This document shows, one piece after another, positions 31,057-40,242 of a DNA stretch of 64,000 bases. The first letter of the stretch is position 1, and each line of letters starts with the position of its first letter. The notes under the pieces were generated by a model. That model was not told the origin of the DNA. It saw nothing but the letters and a program-made list of their open reading frames with translations, and ran no database searches. Source of the stretch: Ardenticatenales bacterium (lineage in GTDB: Bacteria > Chloroflexota > Anaerolineae > Ardenticatenales > Ardenticatenaceae). A program made the translations under genes and the position numbers. The stretch is taken from assembly GCA_020634795.1 (NCBI GenBank), contig JACKAZ010000001.1:310001-374000 (forward strand), written 5' to 3'.

Positions 31057-33494
31057 ACGGCGCGGCGGGCTCGCGGCGACTCGCGGCGGGAATTGGCCTC
31101 ATTGTCTTCGCGCTCTATCTCTTTAGCTACGTGGGCGCCTTCAAGGTGAACGACGAGCGGGCCATGTTCGCAGGCATGGATAGCTTCGTCAAGCGGGGCG
31201 AGTTCACCACCAACCCCATCTTCTGGGATTACACCAACGTGGGGATGCTCACACGGGCGGGTGAGATGGTGCCCAACTATGAACCCGGCCAGATGATCTT
31301 TGCCATCCCTTTCTATTTGTGGGGCCGACTTTTCGATGCCGCCGTGCAAGGGGCCATGCTCTTCCCCCTGGCTGTCTCGGCGGCAGCGGCGGCGCTGCTC
31401 TTTCTGACGGCCCAGCGCCTCGCTTTTGATCGACGGGCCTCTCTGCTCGCCGCCCTCGTCTTCGCTTTCGGGACGATGGCTTGGCCCTACAGCAAAACGT
31501 TTTACCGCGATAGCTTCGCCACTTTGGCCTACATCCTCTCTTTTTGGGCGCTCCTTCACTCTTCAGGGCAAGGTCGCGCCTCATGGCGCTACGCGCTGCT
31601 CTTCGGCATCGCGCTCGGTTTGGCGATCAGCGTTAAGCAAGTGGCGTGGGCGCTTGTGGGGTTGCTGCTCCTCCTTTTTGTCTACTACCTCTGGCGGCAA
31701 CGCAGCCTGACGACCGGCTGGGATCGGCTCCTTTCCCTAACGCTGGTGCTTCTCGCCCTTGGGGTGGCGGTTCTGCTAATTCAAGGGTATGAGCAAAGCA
31801 CACTCAGCGGGGTCGAGCTTTTTCGGCGCAATCTGGTCGATTTCAGCACCAACCCGCAGCTCTCCTCCTCCGAATGGTGGCGCGTCTTGCGCGGCGCGTC
31901 CGCGCTGACGATCAGCCCCTTTCGCGGCATCTTCTGGTATTCGCCCGTGCTGCTGTTGGCCTTCTTCGGGACGCGCACACTCTGGCGACGCTGGCCCGCC
32001 GAAAGTGTGGTGCTGTGGCTGATCGTCCTCGTCCACCTCGCGGGCTACAGTCGGTCGCTTTTCTGGGCGGGCGGCGCGGCCTGGGGATCCCGCTACATGC
32101 TCGTCACGGCCCCTTTCCTTGTGTTACTGGCGACACCGATCTTCGAGCGCGTTTCAAACCGTGAAGGGCCCCGCTGGCAGCGAGCCATCGTGCTGGCGCT
32201 GATCGCACTGAGTGTTTCGATCCAATGTTTGGGTGTCGCCCTCGATTTTCGCCGCTACGAATTGGAGACGCTCATGGCGCTTGCGCCGACTTACGGTGGC
32301 ATCGGCGAGGCGATTGACGCCACGTACCTCAACCCGCGCTACTCGCCCGTTTTCGGTCATCTAAGCCTCTTGCTGGAGGGCTATCGCCCGCTCGACGTGG
32401 CGTGGATGCCACTGCGTGCCGAGGGAAGCTGGGCGATTCTTCCCCAAGCCCTTTTGCTGTTGATCGCCAACCTGATCGTCGCGGGGGGCGGCTTCTGGCT
32501 GCTCTGGCGACGCGCCGCGCGCGGGCGCTGGCTGCTGCCGCTGATGGCGATCAGCGCCATCCTGACCAGTACGCTCTACCTACAACAGATTCGCAGCGGC
32601 GATGGCCGCTTCGATCCCTACCAAGTCGGCCCTTTGCTGGAGCCGCTGCTGGCCGAGCTGGCGGATGTCGATTGCCAGCGGGCCACCTTCGCGCAACCCG
32701 CACGCTGCGACGCCGCGCTGGTCGTCCCCGATCCGCTGCTCACCGACTACCTGCTGACCCATCTCGACAGCCCGCTGCCCTGGTACGCTTTCAGCTTGCC
32801 CCCCGCAGACGAAGATGTCGCCGCGCTCACGCAGCTTGCCGAGCGCTACCCCACCCTTTATCTGTTGAGCGATCGCAGCCGCGCGGCGGACATGGCGGAG
32901 GCGGGGCGCGCCACGCTGGAAGAGCAGTTGATGGGGGAAGCTTACCTGCTAGTGGAGCAAACAGTGGAAGGGTGGAGCCGGCTGTTGCGCTTCTCGGCGG
33001 CGGGCGGCGCGGTGGAGCAACATGCCGGTCAATCGCTCGGGCCGATGGCGCTGGATGGCGCATTGCTCCGGTTGCAACGGGACGACACAACGCCCCCCCG
33101 CGCGGGGCCGGTCGATGCGACTCCGCTGGAAGCGCTCGATGATGGGGCGGTGCAGGCCCGCGCGGGCCAAACGTTGCAGATCGGCATGGTTTGGCGTGCC
33201 GACGCCACGATCAGCGCCAATTACACCGTCTTTGTCCAGCTTCTTGACGAGGGGGGCAAGGTGGTGGCGCAGCACGATGGCTGGCCGCGCAACGGACAGT
33301 TTGCCACTTCGTCCTTGGCGGCGGGTGACCAGATCCGCGACAGTGTCGCCCTGCCCCTCGATCTGCCAGCGGGCCGTTATCGGCTGATCGCGGGCCTTTA
33401 CCAGGCGGATGCCGAGGGCGCACCCCGGCTGGCGGGGCCAGCGGGCGATACGATTCTGCTGGCGGAGGTGACCGTGACGGAGCCTGCGAGGTAG
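31053..33494 (+). CDS. GT-C-like membrane glycosyltransferase, 813 aa
   Basis: The ATG at 31053 overlaps the TGA of the previous gene. The first loop reads FKVNDERAMFAGMDSFVKRG, again with an acidic pair (DE). About eleven helices lie in residues 10-485. A soluble region (about 490-680) follows, and the shared C-terminal module (NYTVFVQLLDEGGKVVAQHD, RYRLIAGLYQADAEG). It is clearly paralogous to the preceding gene in layout, including YGIGHS/NYEPGQM-like second-loop positions. The pair may work as a heterodimer or on successive sugars. The plsY gene follows after 66 bases. Confidence 0.75.
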   Translation: MNGAAGSRRLAAGIGLIVFALYLFSYVGAFKVNDERAMFAGMDSFVKRGEFTTNPIFWDYTNVGMLTRAGEMVPNYEPGQMIFAIPFYLWGRLFDAAVQGAMLFPLAVSAAAAALLFLTAQRLAFDRRASLLAALVFAFGTMAWPYSKTFYRDSFATLAYILSFWALLHSSGQGRASWRYALLFGIALGLAISVKQVAWALVGLLLLLFVYYLWRQRSLTTGWDRLLSLTLVLLALGVAVLLIQGYEQSTLSGVELFRRNLVDFSTNPQLSSSEWWRVLRGASALTISPFRGIFWYSPVLLLAFFGTRTLWRRWPAESVVLWLIVLVHLAGYSRSLFWAGGAAWGSRYMLVTAPFLVLLATPIFERVSNREGPRWQRAIVLALIALSVSIQCLGVALDFRRYELETLMALAPTYGGIGEAIDATYLNPRYSPVFGHLSLLLEGYRPLDVAWMPLRAEGSWAILPQALLLLIANLIVAGGGFWLLWRRAARGRWLLPLMAISAILTSTLYLQQIRSGDGRFDPYQVGPLLEPLLAELADVDCQRATFAQPARCDAALVVPDPLLTDYLLTHLDSPLPWYAFSLPPADEDVAALTQLAERYPTLYLLSDRSRAADMAEAGRATLEEQLMGEAYLLVEQTVEGWSRLLRFSAAGGAVEQHAGQSLGPMALDGALLRLQRDDTTPPRAGPVDATPLEALDDGAVQARAGQTLQIGMVWRADATISANYTVFVQLLDEGGKVVAQHDGWPRNGQFATSSLAAGDQIRDSVALPLDLPAGRYRLIAGLYQADAEGAPRLAGPAGDTILLAEVTVTEPAR

Positions 33495-33560
33495 CGACTT
33501 TTCACAAAGTCGTTATAATGGCAACAACGACAACGATGTCTGATCACCGAGGAGCGCCCC

Positions 33561-34166
33561 ATGATCTATCTCTTCGCCGTGTTGCTCGGCTATTTGCTTG
33601 GCTCCATCCCGACCGGCTTCGTGGCCGCACGCCAGATGGCGGGCGTGGATGTACGCACGATCGGCAGCGGGCGCACGGGTGGCACCAACGTGCTGCGCTC
33701 GGCGGGGAAGAATGCAGCGATCGTCACGGTGGTCGGGGATCTGCTGAAGGGGGTCGTCGCCGTCCTGTTGGCCAAGATGCTCTGGGCCGATCCGATGGCA
33801 ACCGCACTGGCCGCCATCTTCGTGGCGATCGGCCACAACCACTCGATCTTCCTGAAATTCAAGGGGGGCGCGGGCACCATGACCGGCGCGGGCGTGATGG
33901 GGGCGCTCGACCCGATGGTCCTACTCTTCACGGCGATCCTCCCCGTGACCTTCTTATGGGTCACGAAGATGTCGAGCGTGGCCTCGTTGCTGCTATCCTC
34001 GGTGGGGCTACTCGTCGCCACCCTGCTCGTTTGGCAAAACTACCTGCCGTGGCAATACCTCATCTTCTTCCTCCCCTTCTTCCTGATGAGTTGGGAGACC
34101 CATCGGCCCAACATCCAGCGCCTTCGCGCAGGCACGGAGCGACGGATTGGCGAGAAGGCGGCTTGA
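33561..34166 (+). CDS. plsY: Glycerol-3-phosphate acyltransferase PlsY, 201 aa
   Basis: PlsY transfers the acyl group of acyl-phosphate to sn-glycerol-3-phosphate, the first step of membrane phospholipid synthesis. Its three conserved loops are present: LLGSIPTGFVAAR with GVDVRTIGSGRTGGTNVLRS, GHNHSIFLKFKGGAG (GHxxxxxxxFxGGKG-like; the final K is A here), and HRPNIQRLRAGTERRIG. Several membrane helices span the rest. GAGGAG lies 6 bases before the ATG. The neighbouring glycerol regulon supplies its substrate G3P, though it lies on the opposite strand. Confidence 0.92.
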   Translation: MIYLFAVLLGYLLGSIPTGFVAARQMAGVDVRTIGSGRTGGTNVLRSAGKNAAIVTVVGDLLKGVVAVLLAKMLWADPMATALAAIFVAIGHNHSIFLKFKGGAGTMTGAGVMGALDPMVLLFTAILPVTFLWVTKMSSVASLLLSSVGLLVATLLVWQNYLPWQYLIFFLPFFLMSWETHRPNIQRLRAGTERRIGEKAA

Positions 34167-34281
34167 GTCGGACCGCCCTGTTCGCCCACTGGGGGAACGG
34201 AGAAGGGGGGGCGCTATACGAGCAACGAGAAGCGAGAAACAAAATGGCTTGCATCTGCGTTGATTGGCCCCCCTACACGCA

Positions 34282-36657
34282 TCACCCGGCCCGCACCGCC
34301 GCTTTCACGGCGGGGATCGCGGCGGGGGCCATGCTCAGCTCATCGAAGCCCAGCGCCACCAGCCGCGCGGTATACGCGGGATTGCCCCCTAGCTCGCCAC
34401 AAAGCCCCACCCAGCGCTCCGCCGCGTGTGCGGCGCGGATGAGATGGCCCAACAAGGTCCAGAGCGCAGGGTGGTCGGGCTGGTACAGCGAGGCGACCGC
34501 TTCGTTGGTTCGTTCCGCCGCCATGGTATACTGGATCAGATCGTTGCTGCCCACGCTGAAGAAATCGACGTGGGGCGCAAAGTCCGCCGCCGCGAGTGCG
34601 GCGGCAGGCACTTCCACCATGATACCCACCTCTTCCGGCGCGGCCCACTCCGCCCCCGCCGCGGCCAGCCTCTGTTGCACCTCGTCCAGCAGCGTTCGCG
34701 CCTGCACCACTTCGTCAACCGTCGTCACCATCGGGAACATCAGGCTGACGCGATGGCCGTGCGCTGCCCGCAGAATGGCACGGAGCTGACGGCGAAAGAG
34801 GTCGGGGTGACGCAAACTGTGACGCAAACCGCGCTCGCCCAGAAAGCCGTTCCGCTCGGGGGTCAGCTTCAAAGCGGGGGCCTCCTTGTCGCCGCCGATA
34901 TCCAACGTGCGCACGATGATGGGCCGCTCCCCCAACGGGGCAAAGATCGCACGCAGGGCGTCGCGCTGCGCCTGCTCGCTCGGCAGATCGGCGCGATCGA
35001 GGAAGAGAAATTCGGTTCGCAGCAACCCCACGCCGTCCGCCCCATTGACGACCGCCGCCTCGGCTTCTGCCACGCTCGCCACATTCGCCGCCACCACCAC
35101 CCGCCGCCCCGCTTGGGTGCGTGCAGCCGCTTGCGCGGCCTGACGCGCCTCGTCGAGTTGGCGCTGCGCGGCCACTGCACGCTGCTGGTACTTGGTTCGG
35201 GTTGGCTCATCGGGGTCGATCAGCAGCCGTCCGCGGTCACCATCGACGATCACCCTCTGATCGTTGACGAGTGAGGCCACCGCAGGACCCACCCCCAAAA
35301 TTGCGGGTAGCCCCAGCCCACGCGCTAAGATCGCGACATGCGAGGTCGGCCCCCCGCGTTGGCTCACCAACGCGACCGCCCCCGCGCTGGCCAAGGGGGG
35401 AAGCAAGGAGGGCGTCAACGTTTCGGCAACGACAACGGCGCCGTCTGGAACCCTGCCCAGCGGTGGCTCGCCCAGCATGGCGCGGGCGACCCGTTGGCCC
35501 ACATCGATCAGATCGTCGGCCCGCTCGGCGATCAGCGCGTTGGCGCTGCCACGGAGCCGCGCCGCTTCTTCGCGGGTGACGGCGAGCCACGCGGTCGCGG
35601 CATGGCAATGGGCGTTGCGAATCCGTTGCAACGCCGCGTCGCGCAACGTTTCGTCTTGGAGCAACGTCGCTTGGGCCGCGAATATCGCCGCCTCTGCGCC
35701 GCGTGCGGCGGCCAGACGGTCCAGCGCGTGGCACGCCTCCGTGAGCGCCTGTTCCAACCGTGCGCTCTCTTCGGCGACGGTTCCTTCCGCGCGGGCAGGC
35801 CCTTCAACTTCGCCCCCTTCCAGCCACCAGATCGTCCCGATGGCGATCCCGCCCGAGGCCGCATAGCCCGTTATTTCGTCTCCCGTCGCGGACGGGCGCT
35901 GTGTCGCATCGGGGGGAGAGAGGCCGACGGTGAGCGAGTCGTCCCGTTCGCCGAAGCCATCGCCTATCAATTGGGCGACGGCATCGAGCGCGGCTTCCGC
36001 CTCCCGACCCCGCGCGCGAATCGTCAGCAGATCCCCCTGCCGCGCCGCCAGCGACAGCAGCGCGATCATGCTACGTGCTTTGGCCGGGCCGGTAGGGGTT
36101 GATGCGTTGCACAGATGCACCTCCGCATCGAGGGGGGCGAGCAGCCGCACAATCTGGGCGGCGGGGCGGGCGTGGAGACCCGCCGCGTTGGGCACTGTCA
36201 CGTGTCGCTCTCGCCAGTCGCCCGCGTCCTTGGGGGACAGAGCGCCTTCCGGCGGGGTCGTTCCCGCGACCCCCTTCTGCATCGAAGCTGCCTCGTGGGC
36301 TGCGGCGGCCACCTCGTCCAGCGACGCGCCGCCCGCCGCTGTGGTGGCGGCGGCAAGCGCCCCTTCGACCAGCGGGCCGTTACTGAGCCGTACACGCGCC
36401 CGCTGCGCCTCGTCGAGCATGTCGAGCGCGCTCTCGGCGGTCATCACGGCCGAGCCGAGGTCCATCAGCACCAACAGCCCGTCATGGGCCAGCCCTTCGG
36501 TCATGCCCTGATAGATTTTCTCGAAACTGGTGCCAATCTCTCCCTCGTCGGTCCCGCCTGCCGCCAAGATGGGCAGTTCAGGCGCCATCTGCTGCGCCAG
36601 ATCACGCACGCCTTGGGCAAGGGTAGCGCTGTGAGAGATGAGGAGTAGAGCGATCAT
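34282..36657 (-). CDS. dhaM: Fused DhaM-HPr-Enzyme I phosphotransferase for dihydroxyacetone kinase, 791 aa
   Basis: Three PTS units are joined. Residues 1-125 are a mannose-type EIIA/DhaM domain (ISHSATLAQG, His9). Residues about 150-235 are HPr (AAGLHARPA, His162). Residues about 265-791 are a complete Enzyme I: phosphohistidine domain His440 (GGPTSHVAIL), GADGVGLLRTEFLFLDR, IIVRTLDIGGDKEAP, VGIMVEVPAA, VGSNDLIQYTMAAERTN and Cys753 in GLCGELGG. It should carry phosphate from PEP through EI, HPr and DhaM to ADP bound on DhaL. The E. coli DhaM, from memory, has only a shortened EI part and depends on cell HPr/EI; here the chain looks self-contained. It follows glpK after a terminator, within the glycerol cluster. 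Confidence 0.92.
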   Translation of the reverse strand: MIALLLISHSATLAQGVRDLAQQMAPELPILAAGGTDEGEIGTSFEKIYQGMTEGLAHDGLLVLMDLGSAVMTAESALDMLDEAQRARVRLSNGPLVEGALAAATTAAGGASLDEVAAAAHEAASMQKGVAGTTPPEGALSPKDAGDWRERHVTVPNAAGLHARPAAQIVRLLAPLDAEVHLCNASTPTGPAKARSMIALLSLAARQGDLLTIRARGREAEAALDAVAQLIGDGFGERDDSLTVGLSPPDATQRPSATGDEITGYAASGGIAIGTIWWLEGGEVEGPARAEGTVAEESARLEQALTEACHALDRLAAARGAEAAIFAAQATLLQDETLRDAALQRIRNAHCHAATAWLAVTREEAARLRGSANALIAERADDLIDVGQRVARAMLGEPPLGRVPDGAVVVAETLTPSLLPPLASAGAVALVSQRGGPTSHVAILARGLGLPAILGVGPAVASLVNDQRVIVDGDRGRLLIDPDEPTRTKYQQRAVAAQRQLDEARQAAQAAARTQAGRRVVVAANVASVAEAEAAVVNGADGVGLLRTEFLFLDRADLPSEQAQRDALRAIFAPLGERPIIVRTLDIGGDKEAPALKLTPERNGFLGERGLRHSLRHPDLFRRQLRAILRAAHGHRVSLMFPMVTTVDEVVQARTLLDEVQQRLAAAGAEWAAPEEVGIMVEVPAAALAAADFAPHVDFFSVGSNDLIQYTMAAERTNEAVASLYQPDHPALWTLLGHLIRAAHAAERWVGLCGELGGNPAYTARLVALGFDELSMAPAAIPAVKAAVRAG

Positions 36658-36708
36658 GGGCTGTTTGGGCCAATACTCATGATGGGGGAGGATGGATCGG
36701 ACGCAAAA

Positions 36709-36743
36709 GGGGCCGGAAGAGCGTTGCTTTCTCTCCCGACCCC
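36709..36743 (-). terminator. Terminator after glpK
   Basis: On the minus strand GGGGTCGGGAGAG pairs with CTCTTCCGGCCCC across a 9-base loop with two wobble/mismatch positions, and TTTT follows. It is 24 bases past the glpK stop and 52 bases before the fused dhaM start, so dhaM may have partial read-through or its own promoter. Confidence 0.6.
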
Positions 36744-36766
36744 CATCGATTCATGCGGATAACGAC

Positions 36767-38284
36767 TTATTCAACGTCGACCCAGTCGAGGGTGCGTTCG
36801 ACGGCCTTCTTCCACTGGCCGTAGCCCGCCTCACGTTGCTCGTCGTCCCATTGCGGTTCCCAGCGCTGATCGACGTTCCAGTTGTCGCGGAGCGATTCCA
36901 GATCGTCCCAGAAGCCGACCGCAAGGCCCGCGGCATAGGCCGCGCCGAGGCTGGTGGTTTCCGCCACCACCGGGCGCACGACCGGCACGCCCAAGATGTC
37001 GGCCTGCATCTGCATCAGGGTGTTGTTGGCCGTGGCACCGCCATCGACCTTCAGCTCCGTCAGCTCGACGCCAGAATCCTCGACCATCGCGTTTAACACA
37101 TCTTTGGTCTGGTAGCAGATCGCTTCCAGCGTGGCGCGGGCGAGGTGCGACTTGGTGTTGTAGCGGGACATACCCACCACGACCCCACGGGCGTCCGACC
37201 GCCAGTAGGGTGCGAAAAGGCCGGAGAAGGCGGGCACAAAGTACATCCCGCCGCTATCTTCCACTTCGTTCGCCAGTCGCTCGATTTCGGGGGCGCTGCG
37301 AATGATACCGAGCTGATCGCGCAGCCACTGCACCGCCGAACCCGTCACCGCGATCGAGCCTTCGAGCGCATAGATGGCGGGGTTGTCGCCCATCTTGTAG
37401 CAGGGGGTGGTCAGCAGGCCCGCATTCGACGGCACGATCTCTTCGCCCGTGTTCAGCAGCATGAAGTTGCCCGTGCCGTAGGTATTCTTCGCTTCCCCCG
37501 GGCTGAAGCAGACTTGCCCGACGGTAGCGGCCTGCTGGTCGCCCAAATCGCCCGAAACAAGGACTTCGCCCAGCACGGGGCCACTTCCCCGCGTGGTACC
37601 GTAGCCCTGCGGATCGCTCGACGGGCGGATTTCCGGCAGCATGGCGCGTGGAATGTTGAAGAAGGAAAGCAGTTCGTCGTCCCAGTCCAGCGTTTCCAGA
37701 TTCATCAACATGGTGCGGCTGGCGTTGGTCACATCGGTCACGTGCGAGCCGCCGTCGGGGCCGCCCGTCAAGCGCCAGATCACCCATGTGTCCATGTTGC
37801 CGAAGAGCGCTTCGCCCCGTTCGGCAGCTTGGCGAACACCCTCCACGTTCTCCAGAATCCACTGAATCTTCCCGCCGGAGAAGTAGGTGGCGGGGGGCAA
37901 ACCGGCTTTGCGGCGGATGACATCGCCCTTGCCTTCGCGCTCCAGCGCGGTGGCGATTTTGTCGGTGCGCGTATCTTGCCAAACGATGGCGTTGTAATAA
38001 GGACGACCCGTGCGGGGGTCCCACACCACCGTGGTTTCGCGCTGGTTGGTCACGCCGATGGCGGCCAAGTCTGCGGCGTTGATCCCCGCGTTGTTCATCG
38101 CGCTGCGGACCGAGGTGCGCACCGCCTGCCAGACTTCTTCGGGGTTGTGCTCCACCCAGCCCGCTTGCGGCATGATCTGTTCGTGCTCGATCTGGTGCTT
38201 CGCCACTTCGTTGCCCCCATGATCGAAGATCATGAAGCGGGAACTGGTGGTGCCCTGATCGATTGCGCCTACATACTTTGCCAT
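36767..38284 (-). CDS. glpK: Glycerol kinase, 505 aa
   Basis: GlpK makes sn-glycerol-3-phosphate from glycerol and ATP. FGGY-family motifs: VGAIDQGTTSSRFMIFDHGG at the start, PQAGWVEHNPEEVW, GVTNQRETTVVWD, the glycerol-site region PYYNAIVWQDTRTD, ALEGSIAVTGSAVQWLRD, and the C-terminal KVDGGATANNTLMQMQADIL. The ATG at 38284 has AAAGGAG 10 bases upstream; the upstream extension is a heptamer repeat. It lies 159 bases downstream of dhaL, in the glpF-dhaK-dhaL-glpK string. G3P feeds GlpD (43531-45177) or PlsY. Confidence 0.96.
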   Translation of the reverse strand: MAKYVGAIDQGTTSSRFMIFDHGGNEVAKHQIEHEQIMPQAGWVEHNPEEVWQAVRTSVRSAMNNAGINAADLAAIGVTNQRETTVVWDPRTGRPYYNAIVWQDTRTDKIATALEREGKGDVIRRKAGLPPATYFSGGKIQWILENVEGVRQAAERGEALFGNMDTWVIWRLTGGPDGGSHVTDVTNASRTMLMNLETLDWDDELLSFFNIPRAMLPEIRPSSDPQGYGTTRGSGPVLGEVLVSGDLGDQQAATVGQVCFSPGEAKNTYGTGNFMLLNTGEEIVPSNAGLLTTPCYKMGDNPAIYALEGSIAVTGSAVQWLRDQLGIIRSAPEIERLANEVEDSGGMYFVPAFSGLFAPYWRSDARGVVVGMSRYNTKSHLARATLEAICYQTKDVLNAMVEDSGVELTELKVDGGATANNTLMQMQADILGVPVVRPVVAETTSLGAAYAAGLAVGFWDDLESLRDNWNVDQRWEPQWDDEQREAGYGQWKKAVERTLDWVDVE

Positions 38285-38355
38285 AATGTGATTGCTCCTT
38301 TGCAATGTGGGGTCGGTTGAAATTGAGGCGGGTTCACAGCATCGTGGGTGGGATA

Positions 38356-38380
38356 TAGAGAATAGAGAATGGAGAATGGA
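38356..38380. repeat. AGAGAAT/GGAGAAT heptamer repeat upstream of glpK
   Basis: Three to four copies of a 7-bp AGAGAAT/GGAGAAT unit between dhaL and glpK. It is the same family as the array at 23301-23342 and the short one near 13661. Confidence 0.7.
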
Positions 38381-38443
38381 TATGCCCACTCATTTCATCA
38401 CGGTGTCTTGCAACCCCTGCCAGATGAACCGCCTTTCTTGATT

Positions 38444-39076
38444 CTAGCCTTCCGCGGCGCTCTCCGCCAGTGTCCGAATGAGCATGGCAAGCGACGTAGC
38501 GCCCGGATCGAGGTGATCCTTGCTCCGTTCACCCAGGTAGCTGGCACGGCCTTTGCGGGCAATGAGCGGCAGCGTGGCGTCGCGGCCCGCTTCTGCGGCA
38601 TCCGCCGCCTCGGTCAAGGCTTCCACCACCGATTTCCCCGCGTGGGTCGCTGCCTCGTACCCTTCCACGGCGGGTTGAAACGCATCGATCATCGTTTTGT
38701 CACCCACTTGGCTTTTGCCCCGTTGGATGACGCCTTCCAAGCCGCCTTGCAACAACGCCAACAGATCGTCGGCGGTCAGCGCTTGCTTCTTGTCGACCTT
38801 CATACCGGCCCGCATAAAGAGCGTGCCGTAGAGGGGGCCGCTGGCCCCACCGACCGACGAGAGCAACGCCATGCCGGTGTTTTTCAGGATGCTTCCGATA
38901 TCTTTGTCCGCCATCGTCGGAAGCTGGCTCTTCACCTTCTGGAAGCCGCGATTCATGTTGATGCCATGATCGGCGTCGCCGATGGCCGCGTCAAGCTCCG
39001 TCAGGTACTCGCGCTGTTCCGCGATCAGATCGGCGTACCGATCCAGCCAAGCCAGAACCTGTGACTGAGTCACCAT
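38444..39076 (-). CDS. dhaL: Dihydroxyacetone kinase subunit DhaL, 210 aa
   Basis: DhaL binds ADP/Mg and passes phosphate from phospho-DhaM to dihydroxyacetone on DhaK. The metal/ADP motif TELDAAIGDADHGINMNRGF is near residue 25, followed by SVGGASGPLYGTLFMRAGM and GDKTMIDAFQPA, and the end carries ASYLGERSKDHLDPGATS. ATG 39076 is one base after the dhaK stop, so the two are coupled. The length matches the family. Having separate K and L subunits plus a DhaM marks it as the PEP-dependent, not the ATP-dependent, type. Confidence 0.95.
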   Translation of the reverse strand: MVTQSQVLAWLDRYADLIAEQREYLTELDAAIGDADHGINMNRGFQKVKSQLPTMADKDIGSILKNTGMALLSSVGGASGPLYGTLFMRAGMKVDKKQALTADDLLALLQGGLEGVIQRGKSQVGDKTMIDAFQPAVEGYEAATHAGKSVVEALTEAADAAEAGRDATLPLIARKGRASYLGERSKDHLDPGATSLAMLIRTLAESAAEG

Positions 39077-39077
39077 C

Positions 39078-40151
39078 TCACATCCCCCAGCGCAATGCCG
39101 GTGTGTTAAGGGGGCTATCCCACAGCGCCAACATTTCGTCATCGACTTTCAGCAGGGTGATCGACGCGCCCTGCATTTCCAACGAGGTGATGTACGGCCC
39201 GACCAGATTGCGGACGATCGTTAGCCCATGCTGGTCGCAGATTTGCGCCAACTTGCGGTAGACGATGTACAGTTCCGAGACGGGCGTGCCACCCATGCTG
39301 TTCACAAAGGCGATCAGACGGTCGCCCGAGGCGAAGGGCGGGTCGGTGATCTCGACCTCTTTCCAATCCTCGGCCTCGCTGTCCCATTCGCGCACCGTGC
39401 GGCTGTACGCTCCATCGTTGATGATTTCCAGCGCCATCATTTCGGTGATCTCGTCGGCGCTCTTCATGTCCATGCGGGCCTGACCCGGCTCGCCATGGAT
39501 GCCGATACCGATTTCCATCTCGCGCTCGCCCAGCTCGAAGGTGGGGCTGCCCTTGGCGGGCACGGTGCAAGAGGTCAACGCCATGCCCATGCTGCGGCCA
39601 TTGATGTTGACCTGGCGGCAGAGGTCGGCGATCCGATCAAGGTCGTAGCCCCGTTCGGCGGCGGCGCCGCAGATCCGCTCGGCCAGCACCGTGGTGCCCA
39701 CGCCACGTCGGCCTGCGGTGTACAGGCTATCTTTCACGGCCACATCATCGTCGATCAGAATGTTGCGAACGGCGATCCCTTCACTGTTCGCCAACTCGGC
39801 GGCCATCTCAAAGTTCATCACATCGCCGGTGTAGTTCTTGACGATGTTCAGCACCCCCGCGCCGCCATCGACCAACTTGGCCGCTTCCAGCATCTGGTCG
39901 GGGGTGGGGGAGGTGAAGACCTCGCCCGGAGCGGCGGCGGTCAACATGCCGAGGCCCACAAAGCCCCCGTGCATCGGCTCGTGGCCGCTGCCACCGCCCG
40001 AAACCAGCGCCACCTGCCCGTTGAGCGGGGCGTCCGCGCGGTAGATCACGTTAGGCTCGTAGTGGGCCTTCAGCAGGTCGCCGTGGGCCAGAATCATACC
40101 TTCGATACTCTCCCGAACGACATCATCGGGGCTATTGATCAGCTTTTTCAT
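39078..40151 (-). CDS. dhaK: Dihydroxyacetone kinase subunit DhaK, 357 aa
   Basis: DhaK binds dihydroxyacetone covalently through a His hemiaminal. GGGSGHEPMHGGFVG (near residue 50) and the substrate His in EIGIGIHGEPGQARM (near 215-220) are present, as are NYTGDVMNFEMA and RGVGTTVLAERICG. ATG 40151 starts MKKLINSPDDVV, typical of the family; a longer frame upstream is not supported. It follows glpF after 91 bases and precedes dhaL. The complex makes DHAP using PEP through the fused DhaM-HPr-EI. Confidence 0.95.
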   Translation of the reverse strand: MKKLINSPDDVVRESIEGMILAHGDLLKAHYEPNVIYRADAPLNGQVALVSGGGSGHEPMHGGFVGLGMLTAAAPGEVFTSPTPDQMLEAAKLVDGGAGVLNIVKNYTGDVMNFEMAAELANSEGIAVRNILIDDDVAVKDSLYTAGRRGVGTTVLAERICGAAAERGYDLDRIADLCRQVNINGRSMGMALTSCTVPAKGSPTFELGEREMEIGIGIHGEPGQARMDMKSADEITEMMALEIINDGAYSRTVREWDSEAEDWKEVEITDPPFASGDRLIAFVNSMGGTPVSELYIVYRKLAQICDQHGLTIVRNLVGPYITSLEMQGASITLLKVDDEMLALWDSPLNTPALRWGM

Positions 40152-40242
40152 CGTCTCTGCATCCCTCTCTTTGAGTAGTCGGGTTTGGCAACAATGGGGG
40201 GCGGAGCCACATCCCGCACCCCCTGCAATCGGCATCTCTCTT

